From: Aristolochia californica
Lineage: Eukaryota > Streptophyta > Magnoliopsida > Piperales > Aristolochiaceae
DNA length: 64,000 nucleotides
Assembly: GCA_029961685.1 (NCBI GenBank)
Contig: JARWKL010000007.1
Coordinates: 11,803,406-11,867,405, forward strand
Direction of reading: 5' to 3'
A model generated the notes under the pieces. The model was given only the letters and a program-made list of their open reading frames with translations. It was not told the origin of the DNA and did no database searches. This document shows, in pieces, positions 22,736-33,400 of the stretch. The position numbers and the translations under genes were made by a program. The first letter of the stretch is position 1, and every line of letters begins with the position of its first letter.

Positions 22736-23642
22736 GTAGATAAGTAGTTTTCCCTTTTTTAAGTGTATGTATTTAGTTGTTTTTATTTTTGTTTGACCAC
22801 TGTCTTTATATTTTCCGCATGTTTGTAATATTGTGATTCGTACAGTAATTGTTATTACTGTTCATATTCTGCATCTATATATATGATCTCCACAGTATTT
22901 GTTATTATTGTTCATGTTCCACATTTATATGATCTCCACAGTGTTTGTTTTTACTATTCCAAAGTTACTATTCAAAATTATTGTTCATTTTTACTATTCA
23001 TTATTACTATTCATGTTTTCTGTTCACCTGTCAAAAAGAAATAGTATCGAAATAGCGCCAAATAGGACAAAAGTTAGAGACTTGGAATTATTCGGCTACG
23101 CTCCGAGGTAGAAAACGAAACGGAGTTGTGCTCTACCCTGCTGAAGCAGCCATGGAGCCGCAACAGTTAATAGGAACGGCTTGGGGCCCTGTGGAGACCG
23201 TGAGGACCGCATTGACGGATTGCCCACGTGGTGGTAAGCCGGCAGGAATAGGGTCAAACCCCGAAGAAGTTCTAAGTAGCAACAGAAGTCATGTTGGGCC
23301 TATTAGATAGCTATGAAATAGACACAAACGAGTACATAGCAGTGACATGTGGTAGGAAGCAGAAGTGATATGATGGTAAAATGATAGGACTATCGAAGTG
23401 TGATTGTAGGAATAGTATTGTGTGAGTCATCGTTATTTTCTACTGCCTGTAGCCAGTGTGTAGGTAGAAATCCCTAGGATTCTAGTTCCGCTGCCCACAT
23501 CCCTAGGTTTTTCTTATAATCCACTGTGTGTCTGTGTTAAAGTCTGCTAGACACTTGTTGTCTGTGTCGATATCAGAGCAATAGTGCTTTTGGTATCAGT
23601 ATTCCGCTGTTGAGTCTGCTAGAGACTCATTTTGTTTAAAAA
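22693..23642 (+). promoter_or_regulatory. Family A leader (between A3 and A4)
   Basis: After the deletion joint this is leader sequence with the GATCTCCACAG direct repeats (about 22850-22945), TACTATTCAT motifs, the conserved block GGCTACGCTCCGAGGTAGAA through GTCATGTTGGGCCTATTAGA, and two PBS-proximal hairpins (one perfect, 23612-23628). The TATAAAT of A1 is missing here, so a strong promoter may be absent. No supported gene. Confidence 0.6.
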
Positions 23643-23654
23643 TGGTATCAGAGC
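23612..23654 (+). promoter_or_regulatory. Hairpin and primer-binding site (A4 start)
   Basis: A perfect hairpin GAGTCT-GCTAG-AGACTC (23612-23628) is followed 14 nt later by TGGTATCAGAGC (23643-23654), the tRNA-Met PBS. Confidence 0.88.
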
Positions 23655-23819
23655 GTAGGTTAGATGTCCTATAGAGCCAAGTAGTAGACTTGAGCTTATA
23701 TGTGTCAAAGAAGTCAAAGCTTAACTTTGATTCTTTCTGTTTAGGTATACATACTCCCAAATAGTTACGACCCAATCCGGTCACATCCCAAGTACCATTG
23801 ATATACTACAAATATACTA

Positions 23820-24503
23820 ATGTACCAAAGACCCCAACTGGTAGGTCAGAAGGAACTCAATGGTCCTTCTTATGACACCGTGTTGAAAACTGGACACACA
23901 AATGTTTGTCCAATAATAGGCTATCCACATGGATGGCATGATAAGAATAATCCAATATTAGATAATATAATGGATTTAGTTGGTGATATGCATCACAGCT
24001 TCTTTATGAAAAGATGCTGGGAAAAATACACCCCAGAAAACGTTGCTTTCCTATGCGTAGGAATAGAGAGTGACGTCAATGAACAAGTACAGAAACTCAA
24101 GAGAAGAATTAATGCTCATCTTGAGGTACTTAAAATAGGAAATACTGAAGAAACAGTACGTTTCCTTATAGATCTACAAAGCTATATAGATCAAGAAATA
24201 AATCCTTCTAGGATCTTAGAACCTATTCGAGAAGCGAAAATTAAAATGGTTAACAACAAACCATGTAAAAAGGAGTTACAGGAAGTTATTTGTAAAATAT
24301 TTTCTGTAAAAACTCATCAAGGAACAGATAGAGATCGTCTTATACAAGGCATCTGTGCCTTAACTCAAAATGAGGAATTGAGAGAACTGGTTATACAACA
24401 CATCTCTCCTTTCATCACTTTGTATCAATTGGAACGACTGATAGAAATTTTGTTCCAAAAATTAGAAGAGACCTCAACTCATCTAAAATTCCTAAATGTC
24501 TGA
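23820..24503 (+). CDS. ORF1, 227 aa, intact (A4)
   Basis: The first ORF after the PBS starts at ATG 23820, about 177 nt downstream. The product starts MYQRPQLVGQKELNGPSYDT, then has a conserved-looking segment (PIIGYPHGWHDKNNPI, MHHSFFMKRCWEKYTPEN) and long amphipathic helices in the second half (VQKLKRRINAHLEVLK; ITLYQLERLIEILFQKLEET), suggesting oligomerisation. No family was recognised. Several caulimovirid genera carry a first ORF of unknown role here. The frame overlaps the movement-protein start by 8 nt. The A3 copy has one stop. Confidence 0.7.
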   Translation: MYQRPQLVGQKELNGPSYDTVLKTGHTNVCPIIGYPHGWHDKNNPILDNIMDLVGDMHHSFFMKRCWEKYTPENVAFLCVGIESDVNEQVQKLKRRINAHLEVLKIGNTEETVRFLIDLQSYIDQEINPSRILEPIREAKIKMVNNKPCKKELQEVICKIFSVKTHQGTDRDRLIQGICALTQNEELRELVIQHISPFITLYQLERLIEILFQKLEETSTHLKFLNV

Positions 24504-25462
24504 ACAAATAGGAATAGAATATACTTCTCTCTAAAACAGTGTTCATATACATCATGAAATACAGGGAGAATACGATGAACATCCTAATCTTATGCAGGAT
24601 GGACAAAAGTGGACAATAAGTATCCCTAGGATAACTGAAGTCTACAATAAAGATTGGATTGAGTTCCAAAAGAAATTCTTCGTCTTCTAGAAGGAACTAT
24701 CTGTAGAAATACAGGATACCGACTCAGGTACCTTCTGCTACAGATTATTAAGTGAATCTGACTTAGCAAAGCTAAAACGATTCAAATATGTCCATTATGG
24801 ACTAGTTCATATAGGATTAGATCCCTTAATATGAATCAATCAAAATTTACCCTTCATAGCCGCTATAGTCAATAACTCTGTGAAGAATAATTTTGAAAAA
24901 GCCCTACTCGGAGGAGTTTGAGCTAACTTAGGATTAGGCCCAGTATCCTTTACAACATGGCCCAATCTACAAATAGATTTAGAAGACAAGCACATCCAAG
25001 ATACCTTGTCCCTAAAAATCTATACAGATAACTGGTCGAAAAATGGAATTCAACCAGGAAGAAGAGTTACGTGCATACTTATATGCATAGTAGCCCGAGG
25101 AATCAACACTGGAAAAGTTCCAGTTAAAGATTCAAAGAAACTCACAGAATTAGCCAAAAACATTGGTTATTCTAAGAATTTGACCATAGAAGAACTCGAC
25201 CCCAGAGAGTTAACATGGCCAACAGAATGGGTAGTCCAACCTCTGGCACCCAGACACCTTCCCCTCTCCTAAAAAAACCATAAAGGAGATAGAAGGAAAA
25301 CTAGTGATCACAAACACTAGATCCAGCTTTTCCATCGAACAGGATAGGCCCTCTACCTCAACAAGTAGAACCTCAAATAGTTCCCGTTTCGAAGGAATAG
25401 GAAATCCAAGGCCCAATGCTTATGTTCCTCTTCACATCGATGATGGCACACAACCCATATAA
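24496..25462 (+). pseudogene. Movement protein, 30K type (A4)
   Basis: It has the same core as the A3 copy (LSLKIYTDNWSKNG, QPGRR, ILICIVARGIN). Stops occur at 24532 (TAA), 24688 (TAG), 24832 (TGA) and near 24918 (TGA). A one-base insertion in an A-run near 25272 shifts the tail. It ends at TAA 25460-25462, later than A3, because the A3 stop codon reads CAA here. Confidence 0.7.
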
Positions 25463-25811
25463 AGCCTTAGGTCCACCAATAGGAAATAGTGACATCGTCA
25501 CCAATTCCAATCAAACCTTAGAGTCTTATGGTGAGACCCTTAATAGGTTAGAAAAAACTATTGAAAATCTCCAACATAAAATAGATTTCCTCTATGAAGA
25601 ACATATACATAGAGAAATAATAAAGTGTCAAAACATCCTAGAAAATATTCTAGAAAAGATTGACCATGGAAATAGTCCTGTTTTCTTCAAAGAATTAACA
25701 GAACTAAAACAAAGTTTAGATAATCTAAGCAAAGATAAAATGCAAGAACTTTTAACAGAAGTCTTAGCATTAAAAGAACGTCTGGGGTTCTCTAGGTCCA
25801 TCAAGATATAA
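25443..25811 (+). CDS. Coiled-coil virion-associated-type protein, 122 aa, intact (A4)
   Basis: I chose ATG 25443 because its start (MAHNPYKALGPPIGNSD) matches the A3 copy and it overlaps the movement frame. Heptad-like helices cover about residues 28-65 (ETLNRLEKTIENLQHKIDFL) and about 75-115 (FKELTELKQSLDNLSKDKMQ). A small self-associating coiled-coil protein after the movement gene fits the virion-associated proteins of caulimoviruses, which link virions to movement and aphid transmission; here that is inference from place and structure. Confidence 0.6.
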   Translation: MAHNPYKALGPPIGNSDIVTNSNQTLESYGETLNRLEKTIENLQHKIDFLYEEHIHREIIKCQNILENILEKIDHGNSPVFFKELTELKQSLDNLSKDKMQELLTEVLALKERLGFSRSIKI

Positions 25812-25838
25812 AACACTTTTTACACTTTGGACACCAGA

Positions 25839-26054
25839 ATGATCTATAAAAAGAAACTTTTAGATCATTTAAAATTAATGAGAGAAAGCCTTGAGCTCGT
25901 TTTACTCCAAAGAAATATTCTTCAACTAGAAGATAATACAATCCCAGCAATGGTATGGTATTACTATTATCAGGAAAGATATACTGATCGCATCTACAAC
26001 CTTAGATGCAAGATCAAAAAAATCAAACAAAAGTTAAACCTTATAGCTTTGTAA
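25839..26054 (+). CDS. Twin small ORF 1 (71 aa), intact (A4)
   Basis: The product starts MIYKKKLLDHLKLMRESLEL, has a central WYYYYQERYTDRIYNL and a basic end KIKKIKQKLNLIAL. Stop and next ATG are one base apart. It is paired with an equally long paralogue. No known family was recognised. The basic helical ends suggest RNA or DNA binding, or a helix-hairpin; that is only inference. Confidence 0.65.
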   Translation: MIYKKKLLDHLKLMRESLELVLLQRNILQLEDNTIPAMVWYYYYQERYTDRIYNLRCKIKKIKQKLNLIAL

Positions 26055-26055
26055 A

Positions 26056-26271
26056 ATGATCTGTAGAGAAAGACTACTAGATCAAATTCGTCTGGTACGC
26101 TCAATGAAAGACCAAAATTGGCACGCCAGAGAAACTCTCACACCAGTAATTGAAACAAATATAGCTTATCGAGCATATCTGAATGAATGGTGGAGATTAA
26201 CCCGTAGAGAAATTCTACTACGGTATATGATCAAAAGACTTCAAAGGAAGCTTCAAGAATTAGCTCTATGA
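26056..26271 (+). CDS. Twin small ORF 2 (71 aa), intact (A4)
   Basis: It is exactly the same length as twin 1. MICRERLLDQIRLVRSMKDQ at the start and LRYMIKRLQRKLQELAL at the end line up with twin 1 without gaps, including a shared aromatic-Arg middle (NEWWRLTRREI versus YQERYTDRIYN). The stop TGA overlaps the capsid ATG as ATGA. It is probably a tandem gene duplicate in this virus; variant A2 has a single copy. Confidence 0.65.
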   Translation: MICRERLLDQIRLVRSMKDQNWHARETLTPVIETNIAYRAYLNEWWRLTRREILLRYMIKRLQRKLQELAL

Positions 26272-26975
26272 CAGTGTTTTTCTATTTAATGGAAATGGAA
26301 ACTCCATTGCCATTAGGCCTTCCTGACATCATCGGATGGCTTAAAAACCTAGTGTACTTTGCAACACATTGCATAGTACCTAGAAAAAAGGATCCAACAC
26401 CACTTGCTTTTAGGATCGCTTCCAAAGCATCATCCTCTGCAGATGATGAAGTTTACACAGAATATAATACTTTCGGTCACCATCCGATTTATTATGTTCA
26501 AGAGGAAAAACCTTCCTCTAGTAAACAACAAGAGCAACACAACAATGAACCAGAAGCCTGGAATCTGATGAAGTTGCAAAAGAAAATACCAAGAAAAAAG
26601 ACTACTCTGCTAAAGACTAAAATGCAGATGATCTTGGTAAAAGATTTCGAAGGCTTCGTGGTAGGGACCATTTTGACGCAGAAACATCAAGGGTACGAGG
26701 CACCCACATGGAAGATAGCTTTCAAGATAACTTCTGAAACCGTACTACGGTTCACCCGCAAGAATGAGAAAGTTTCTCCCACTCCAAAATATCCCTGGGA
26801 GGACAAAGGTATTCGACAAAATACACAAATGTCGATCCGTCAAATGCTACAAAGGGACACACATCCATAGATAGCATAAAACCTTTTGGATTTTATCTCA
26901 ACTTGGATTGCCCCAAGGATGGAGAAAAAGTCCTTAAAGATTGGGAAAGAAGCATGAGCAATGCTGCAAATATGC
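26268..26975 (+). pseudogene. Capsid protein N-terminal third (A4)
   Basis: It begins MTVFFYLMEMETPLPLGLPD. A one-base loss near 26559 (within PEAW) shifts the frame. The gene is cut after the WERSMSNAANM segment by the join to family B sequence. Where A3 has a TGA stop, this copy reads CGA. Confidence 0.75.
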
Positions 26976-27469
26976 AATATATTGATGGGTTTAATGAAAG
27001 AACCAATCCAACAAAAGCAAGACCTAGTCAAATGAAACATGCTTTGCTAGATCTTTGTAAAAAGGAAATCCAAAATCTATTGAATAAACAATTAATTAGA
27101 AAATCTTACTGCCCATGGAGTTGTACTGCTTTTTATGTGAATAAAAATACAGAAAAGGAATGAGGTGTTCCTAGATTAGTGGTTAATTATAAACTACTCA
27201 ATGATTGTTTGAGATGGATTCGGTATCCTATTCCCAATAAAAAATATTTATTAGACAGATTGTTTTCTGCTAAAATCTTTTTCAAATTTGATTTGAAATC
27301 TGGATACTGGCAAATTCAAATTAATGAAAAAGATAAATATAAGACTGCATTCACTGTCCCTTTTGGTCACTTTGAATGGAACATTATGCCTTTAAGTTTG
27401 AAAAATGCTCCATCTGAATTTCAAAATATCATGAATGATATATTTGCTCCTTATTCTGAATTTACCATT
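26976..27469 (+). pseudogene. Reverse transcriptase fragment of family B inside A4
   Basis: The frame matches the palm and fingers of the family B RT (YIDGFNER, ARPSQMKHALLDLCKKEIQN, LVVNYK-like, FKFDLKSGYWQIQI, FGHFEWNIMP, FQNIMNDIFAPYSEFTI). It stops just before the YIDD catalytic motif, where satellite begins. A TGA at about 27161 replaces the Arg codon of other copies. It is about as diverged from B1-B3 as B4 is. Confidence 0.85.
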
Positions 27470-30400
27470 TTGGTCCTTATTTCTTCTTTCTTTCAGTATT
27501 ACATTTTACTTTCTATATTTCATCTTTCTTTCTATATTTCATTTTACTTTCTTTATTTCATCTTTCTTTCTATATTTTATTTTACTTTCTTTATTTCATC
27601 TTTCTTTTTATATTTCATTTTACTTTCTTTCTTTCATCTTTCTTTCTGTATTTAATTTTACTTTATATATGTCATCTTTCTTTCTATATTTCATTTTACT
27701 TTCTATATATCATCATACTTTCTATATTTCATTTTACTTTATACATTTATGTTACTTTCTATATTTCATCTTTCTTTCTATATTTTATTTTATTTTCTAT
27801 ATTTCTTCTTTCATTCTATATTTCATTTTACTTTCTTTATTTCAACTTTTTTTCTGTATTTCATATTCATTTTTATATTTGTTCTCTCTTTATATCTTAA
27901 ATTTTACTTTCTATATTTCATTTTTCTTGCTATATTTTATTTTACTTGCTATATTTCATCTTACTTTCTATTTTTCATTTTACTTTCTATATTTCATCTT
28001 CTTTCGTTATTTCATTTTACTTTCAATATTTCATGTTTCTTTAAATAATTAATTTTTTTCCATAATTTCTTCTTTCTTTCATCACTTCATTTTACTTTCA
28101 ATATTTCATCTTTCTTTCTATATTTCATTTTACTTTCTATATTTCACCTTTCTTTCTATATTTCATATTTTTTTCCATATTTCATTTTTCTTTATTCATT
28201 TCGCCATGCATTATATATTTCATTTCACTTTGTACAATTCACGTTGTTTTCTATATTTCATATTTATTTTTATATTTCTTCTTTATTTATATATTAAAAA
28301 TTTTCATTCTTTATATTTGTGTCTTAATCTCTATAATTTACCTTTATTTCTATATTTCGTCTTTCTTTCAATATTTCATTTTACTTTCTATATTTCAATT
28401 GTCTTTCCATATATCATTTTACTTTCTATATTTCATCTTACTTTCTATTTTTCATTTTACTTTCTATATTTCATCTTCTTTCTATATTTCATTTTACTTT
28501 CAATATTTCATCTTTCTTTATATATTTAATTTTTTTTCTATATTTCATCTTTCTTTCAGTACTTCATTTTAGTTTCTATATTTCATCTTTCTTTTAGTAT
28601 TTCATTTTAGTTTCTATATTTCATCTTTCTTTCTATATTTCCTTTTTCTTTGAATATTTCATTTTATTTTTTATATTTCAACTTTTATTCAATATTACAT
28701 TTTACTTTCTATATTTTATCTTCCTTTCTATATTTCATTTTACTTTCTATATATCTTCTTAATTTCTATATTTCATTTTACTTTCTTTATTTCATCTTTC
28801 TTTCTATATTTAATTTTATTCTCTATATTTCATCTTTCTTTCTATATTTTCTTTTACTTTTTATACTTCATTTTACTTTTAATATTTTATCTTTCATTCT
28901 ATATTTCATTTTTCTTTCTATATTTTATTTTACATTATATATTTCATCTTTCTTTCTATATGTCATGTTACTTTCTGTATTTCATCTTTCTTTCTATTTC
29001 ATTTGATTTTCTATATTTCGTCTTTCATTCTATATTTTATTTTACTTTCTATATTTCAACTTTTATTCAATATTTTATTTTTATTTTTATTTTTTATTTT
29101 ATTTATATATTAAATTTTACTTTCTATAATTCTTTTTTTTCAGTATTTCATTTTACTTTCTATATTTCATTTTACTAACTTTATTTCATCTTTCTTTCTA
29201 TATTTCATTTTACTTTCTTTATTTCACCTTTCTTTCTATATTTCATTTTACTTTCTTTCTTTAATCTTTCTTTCTGTATTTAATTTTACTTTATATATTT
29301 CATCTTTCTGTCTATATTTCATTTTACTTTCTATATATCATCATACTTTCTATATTTCATTTTACTTTATGCATTTATGTTACTTTCTATATTTCATCTT
29401 TCTTTCTATATTTCATCTTTCTTTCTATATTTCATTTTATTTTCTATATTTCTTCTTTCATTCTACATTTCATTTTACTTTCTTTATTTCAACTTTTTTC
29501 CTATATTTCATATTCATTTTTATATTTGTTCTCTCTTTATATCTTAAATTTTACTTTCTATATTTCATCTTTCTTTTTATATTTTATTTTACTTGCTATA
29601 TTTCATCTTACTTTTTATTTTTCATTTTACTTTCTATATTTCATCTTCTTTATTTATTTCATTTTACTTTCAATATTTCATCTTTCTTTAAATAATTAAT
29701 TTTTTTTCCAATATTTCTTTTTTCTTTCATTACTTCATTTTACTTTCAATATTTCATCTTTCTTTATATATTTCATTTTACTTTCTATATTTCATCTTTC
29801 TTTCTATATTTCATATTTCTTTCTATATTTCATTTTTCTTTATTTATTTCGCCATGCATTATATATTTCATTTCACTTTATACAATTCACCTTGTTTTCT
29901 ATATTTCATATTTATTTTTATATTTCTTCTTTATTTATATATTAATTTTTTTTCTTTATATTTGTGTCTTAATCTCTATCATTGATCTTTATTTCTATAT
30001 TTTGACTTTCTTTCAATATTTCATTTTACTTTTTATATTTCAACTGTCTTTCCATATTTCATTTTACTTTCTATATTTCATCTTACTTTCTATTTTGCAT
30101 TTTACTTTCTATATTTCATCTTCTTTCTATATTTCATTTTACTTTCAATATTTCATCTTTCTTTATATATTTAATTTTTCTTTCTATATTTCATCTTTCT
30201 TTCAGTGTTTCATTTTAGTTTCTATATTTCATCTTTCTTTCTATATTTCCTTTTTCTTTGAATATTTCATTTTTTTTTTATGTTTCAACTTTTATTCAAT
30301 ATTACATTATACTTTCTATATTTCATTTTACTTTCTATATTTCATCTTTTTTTCTATATTTCCTTTTTCTTTCTTTTGTTTAACCTTCTTTGTATATTTC

Positions 30401-33400
30401 ATCTTTCTTTCTATACTTCATTTACTTTCTATATATCATCTTTCTTTCTTTATTTCATATAACTTTCTATATAACATTTTTCTTACTATATTTCATCTTT
30501 CTTTCAGTATTTCATTTTAGTTTCTATATTTCATCTTTCTTTTAGTATTTCATTTTAGTTTCTATATTTCATCTTTCTTTCTATATTTCCTTTTTCTTTG
30601 AATATTTCATTTTATTTTTTATATTTCAACATTTTTTCAATATTACATTTTACTTTCTATATTTTTAATTTTTTCAATATTTTTATTTTCTTTCTATATA
30701 TCTTCTTAATTTTTATATTTGATTTTACTTTCTATATTTCATAATCTTTCTATTTTTCCTTTTTCTTTCTTTATTTTGACCTTCTTTCTATATTTTATTT
30801 TTTTTACTATATTTTATTTTACTTTCTAGATTTCAGCTATCTTTCTATATTTTATTTTACTTTCTATATTTCATCTTTCTTTCTGTATTTAATTTTACTT
30901 TCTATATATCATCTTACTTTCTATATTTCATTTTGCTCTCTATATTTCATCTTTCTTTCTATATTTCATTTTACTATATATATTAGCTTTCTTTCCATAT
31001 TACAATTTACTTCCTATATTTTATCTTTTATTCTATATTTCATCTTTCTTTCTATATTTCATTTTACTTCCTATATTTAATCTTTCATTCTATATTTCAT
31101 ATTACTTTCTATATTTCATCTTTTTTTCTATATTTCATTTTATTTTCCATATTTCATCTTACATTCTATATTTAATTTTTCTTTCTATATTTCATCTTTC
31201 TTTTAGTATTTTATTTTAGTTTCTATATTTAATCTTTCTATTTATATTTCATTTTACTTTCTATATTTGATCTTTATTTCTATATTTCATCTTTCATTCT
31301 ATATTTCCTTTTCTTTAAATATTTCTTTTTATTTTTTATATTTCAACTTTTATTTAATATTACATTTTACTTTCTATATTTTATCTTTCTTTCTATATTT
31401 CATTTTACTTTCTATATTTCATCTTTCTTTCTATATTTCCTTTTTCTCTTTATTTTAACCTTCTTTCTATATTTCATTTTTCTTTCTTTACTACATTTAA
31501 CTTTCTATATTTCATCTTTCTTTTCATATTTCATGTTACTTACAATAAATCAATTTTCTTACTATATTTCATTTTACTTTCTATATTTCATGTTTCTTTG
31601 TATATTTCATTTTACTTTCTATAATTCATATTTCATTCACTATTTCAATTTAATTTATATATTTCTTCCTTCTTTCTATATTTCATTTTACTTTCTTTTT
31701 TTCAACATTCTTTCTATATTTCATTTTACTTTCTATATATCATTTTACTTTCTATATTTTCATCTTTCTTTCTATATTTTATTTTACTTTCTATGTTTCA
31801 TTTTACTTTCTATATATCACCATACTTTCTACATTGTATTTTACTTTCTATATTTTATCTTTCTTTCCATATTTCATTTTACTTTCTATATTTTATCTTT
31901 CATTCTATATTTCATCTTTCTTTCTATTTTTCATTTTACTTTTTATATTTAATCTTTCTTTCTATTTTTCATCTTTCTTTCTATATTTTGTCTTTCATTC
32001 TGTATTTCATTTTACTTTTTGTATTTATTTTTTTTTCAATATTTCATATTTATTTTTTTATTTCATTTTATTTTTAAATTAAATTTTAATTTCTATATGT
32101 CATATTTCTTTCAGTATTTCATTTGATTTTTTATATTTCATCTTTCTTTCTATATTTCATTTTACTTTCTTTATTTCATCTTTCTTTCTATATTTCATTT
32201 TACTTTCTTTATTTCATCTTTCTTTCTATATTTCATTTTACTTTCTTTATTTCATCTTTCTTTCTATATTTAATTTTATTTTCTAAATTTCATCTTTCTT
32301 TCTATATTTCATTTTACTTTATACATATCATCATACTTTCTATATTTCATTTTACTTTCTATTTTTCATGTTACTTTCTATATTTCATCTTTCTTTCTAT
32401 ATTTCAATTTATTTTCTATATTTCGTATTTCATTCTACATTTCATTTTACTTTCTATATTTCAACTTTTTTTCAACATTTCATATTTATGTTTATATTTC
32501 ATTTTATTCATATATTAAATTTTACTTTCTATATTTCATCTCTCTTTTAGTATTTCATTTTACTTTCTATATTTCATCTTTCTTTCTATATTGCATTTTA
32601 CTTTCTTTATTTCATCTTTCTTTTTATATTTAATTTTACTTTCTAAATTTCATCTTTCTTTCTATATTTCATTTTACTTTCTATTTATCATCATACTTTC
32701 TATACTTCATTTTAGTTTCCATATTTCATCTTTCTTTCAAAATTTCATTTTATTTTCTATATTTCGTCTTCCATTCTATATTTCATTTTACTTTCTATAT
32801 TTCATCTTTCTTTTAGTTTTTCATTTTACTTTATATATTTCATCTTTCTTTCTATATTTCATTTTACTTTCTATATTTGATATTTCTTTCTATATTTCAT
32901 CTTTCTTTCTATATTTCAGTTTTCTTTCTGTATTTAATTTTACTTTCTATATATCATCTTACTTTCTATATTTCATTTTACTCTCTACATTTCATCTTTC
33001 TTTCTATATTTTATTTTACTTTCTATATTTCTTTTTACTTTCTATATATCATCATACTTTCTATATTGCATTTTACTTTCTATATTTCATCTTCCTTTCT
33101 ATATTTCATTTTACTTTCTATATTTTATCCTTTATTCTATATTTCATATTACTTTCTACATTTCATCTTTCTTTCTATATTTCATGTTACTTTCTATATT
33201 TCTTCTTTCTTTCTTTCTTTCATTTTACTTTCTATATTTCGTCTTTCATTCTATATTTTATTTTACTTTCTATATTTCATCTTTTTTTTATATTTTATTT
33301 TTATTATTTTCTTTTTTCTGTATTTCACTTTATTTTCTATATTTCAGCTATCATTTTATATTTCATTTTACTTTCTGAATTTTTTTTTGTTCAATATTTC

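Larger units (their letters stand above)
14312..23642 (+). mobile_element. Family A copy A3, contains a full PBS-to-PBS unit
   Basis: From PBS 15202 to PBS 23643 is 8,441 bp with gene order ORF1, movement protein, coiled-coil protein, two 71-aa ORFs, capsid, Pol, ORF VI, leader. Separate capsid and Pol genes and an ORF VI after Pol resemble the caulimovirus/soymovirus plan; I cannot assign a genus by eye. The copy is a pseudogene throughout. The upstream leader (14312-15201) lacks about 400 bp at about 14995. The 3' leader lost about 650 bp at about 22693, including the TATAAAT found in A1. Confidence 0.85.
23643..26975 (+). mobile_element. Family A copy A4, 5' part, tandem to A3
   Basis: This second copy follows in the same orientation directly from the PBS and runs through ORF1, movement protein, coiled-coil gene, both 71-aa ORFs and the first third of the capsid gene. 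It is cut at about 26975, where family B RT sequence begins. It is very similar to A3 but has different breaks, so the two decayed separately or were different genomes. Confidence 0.87.
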
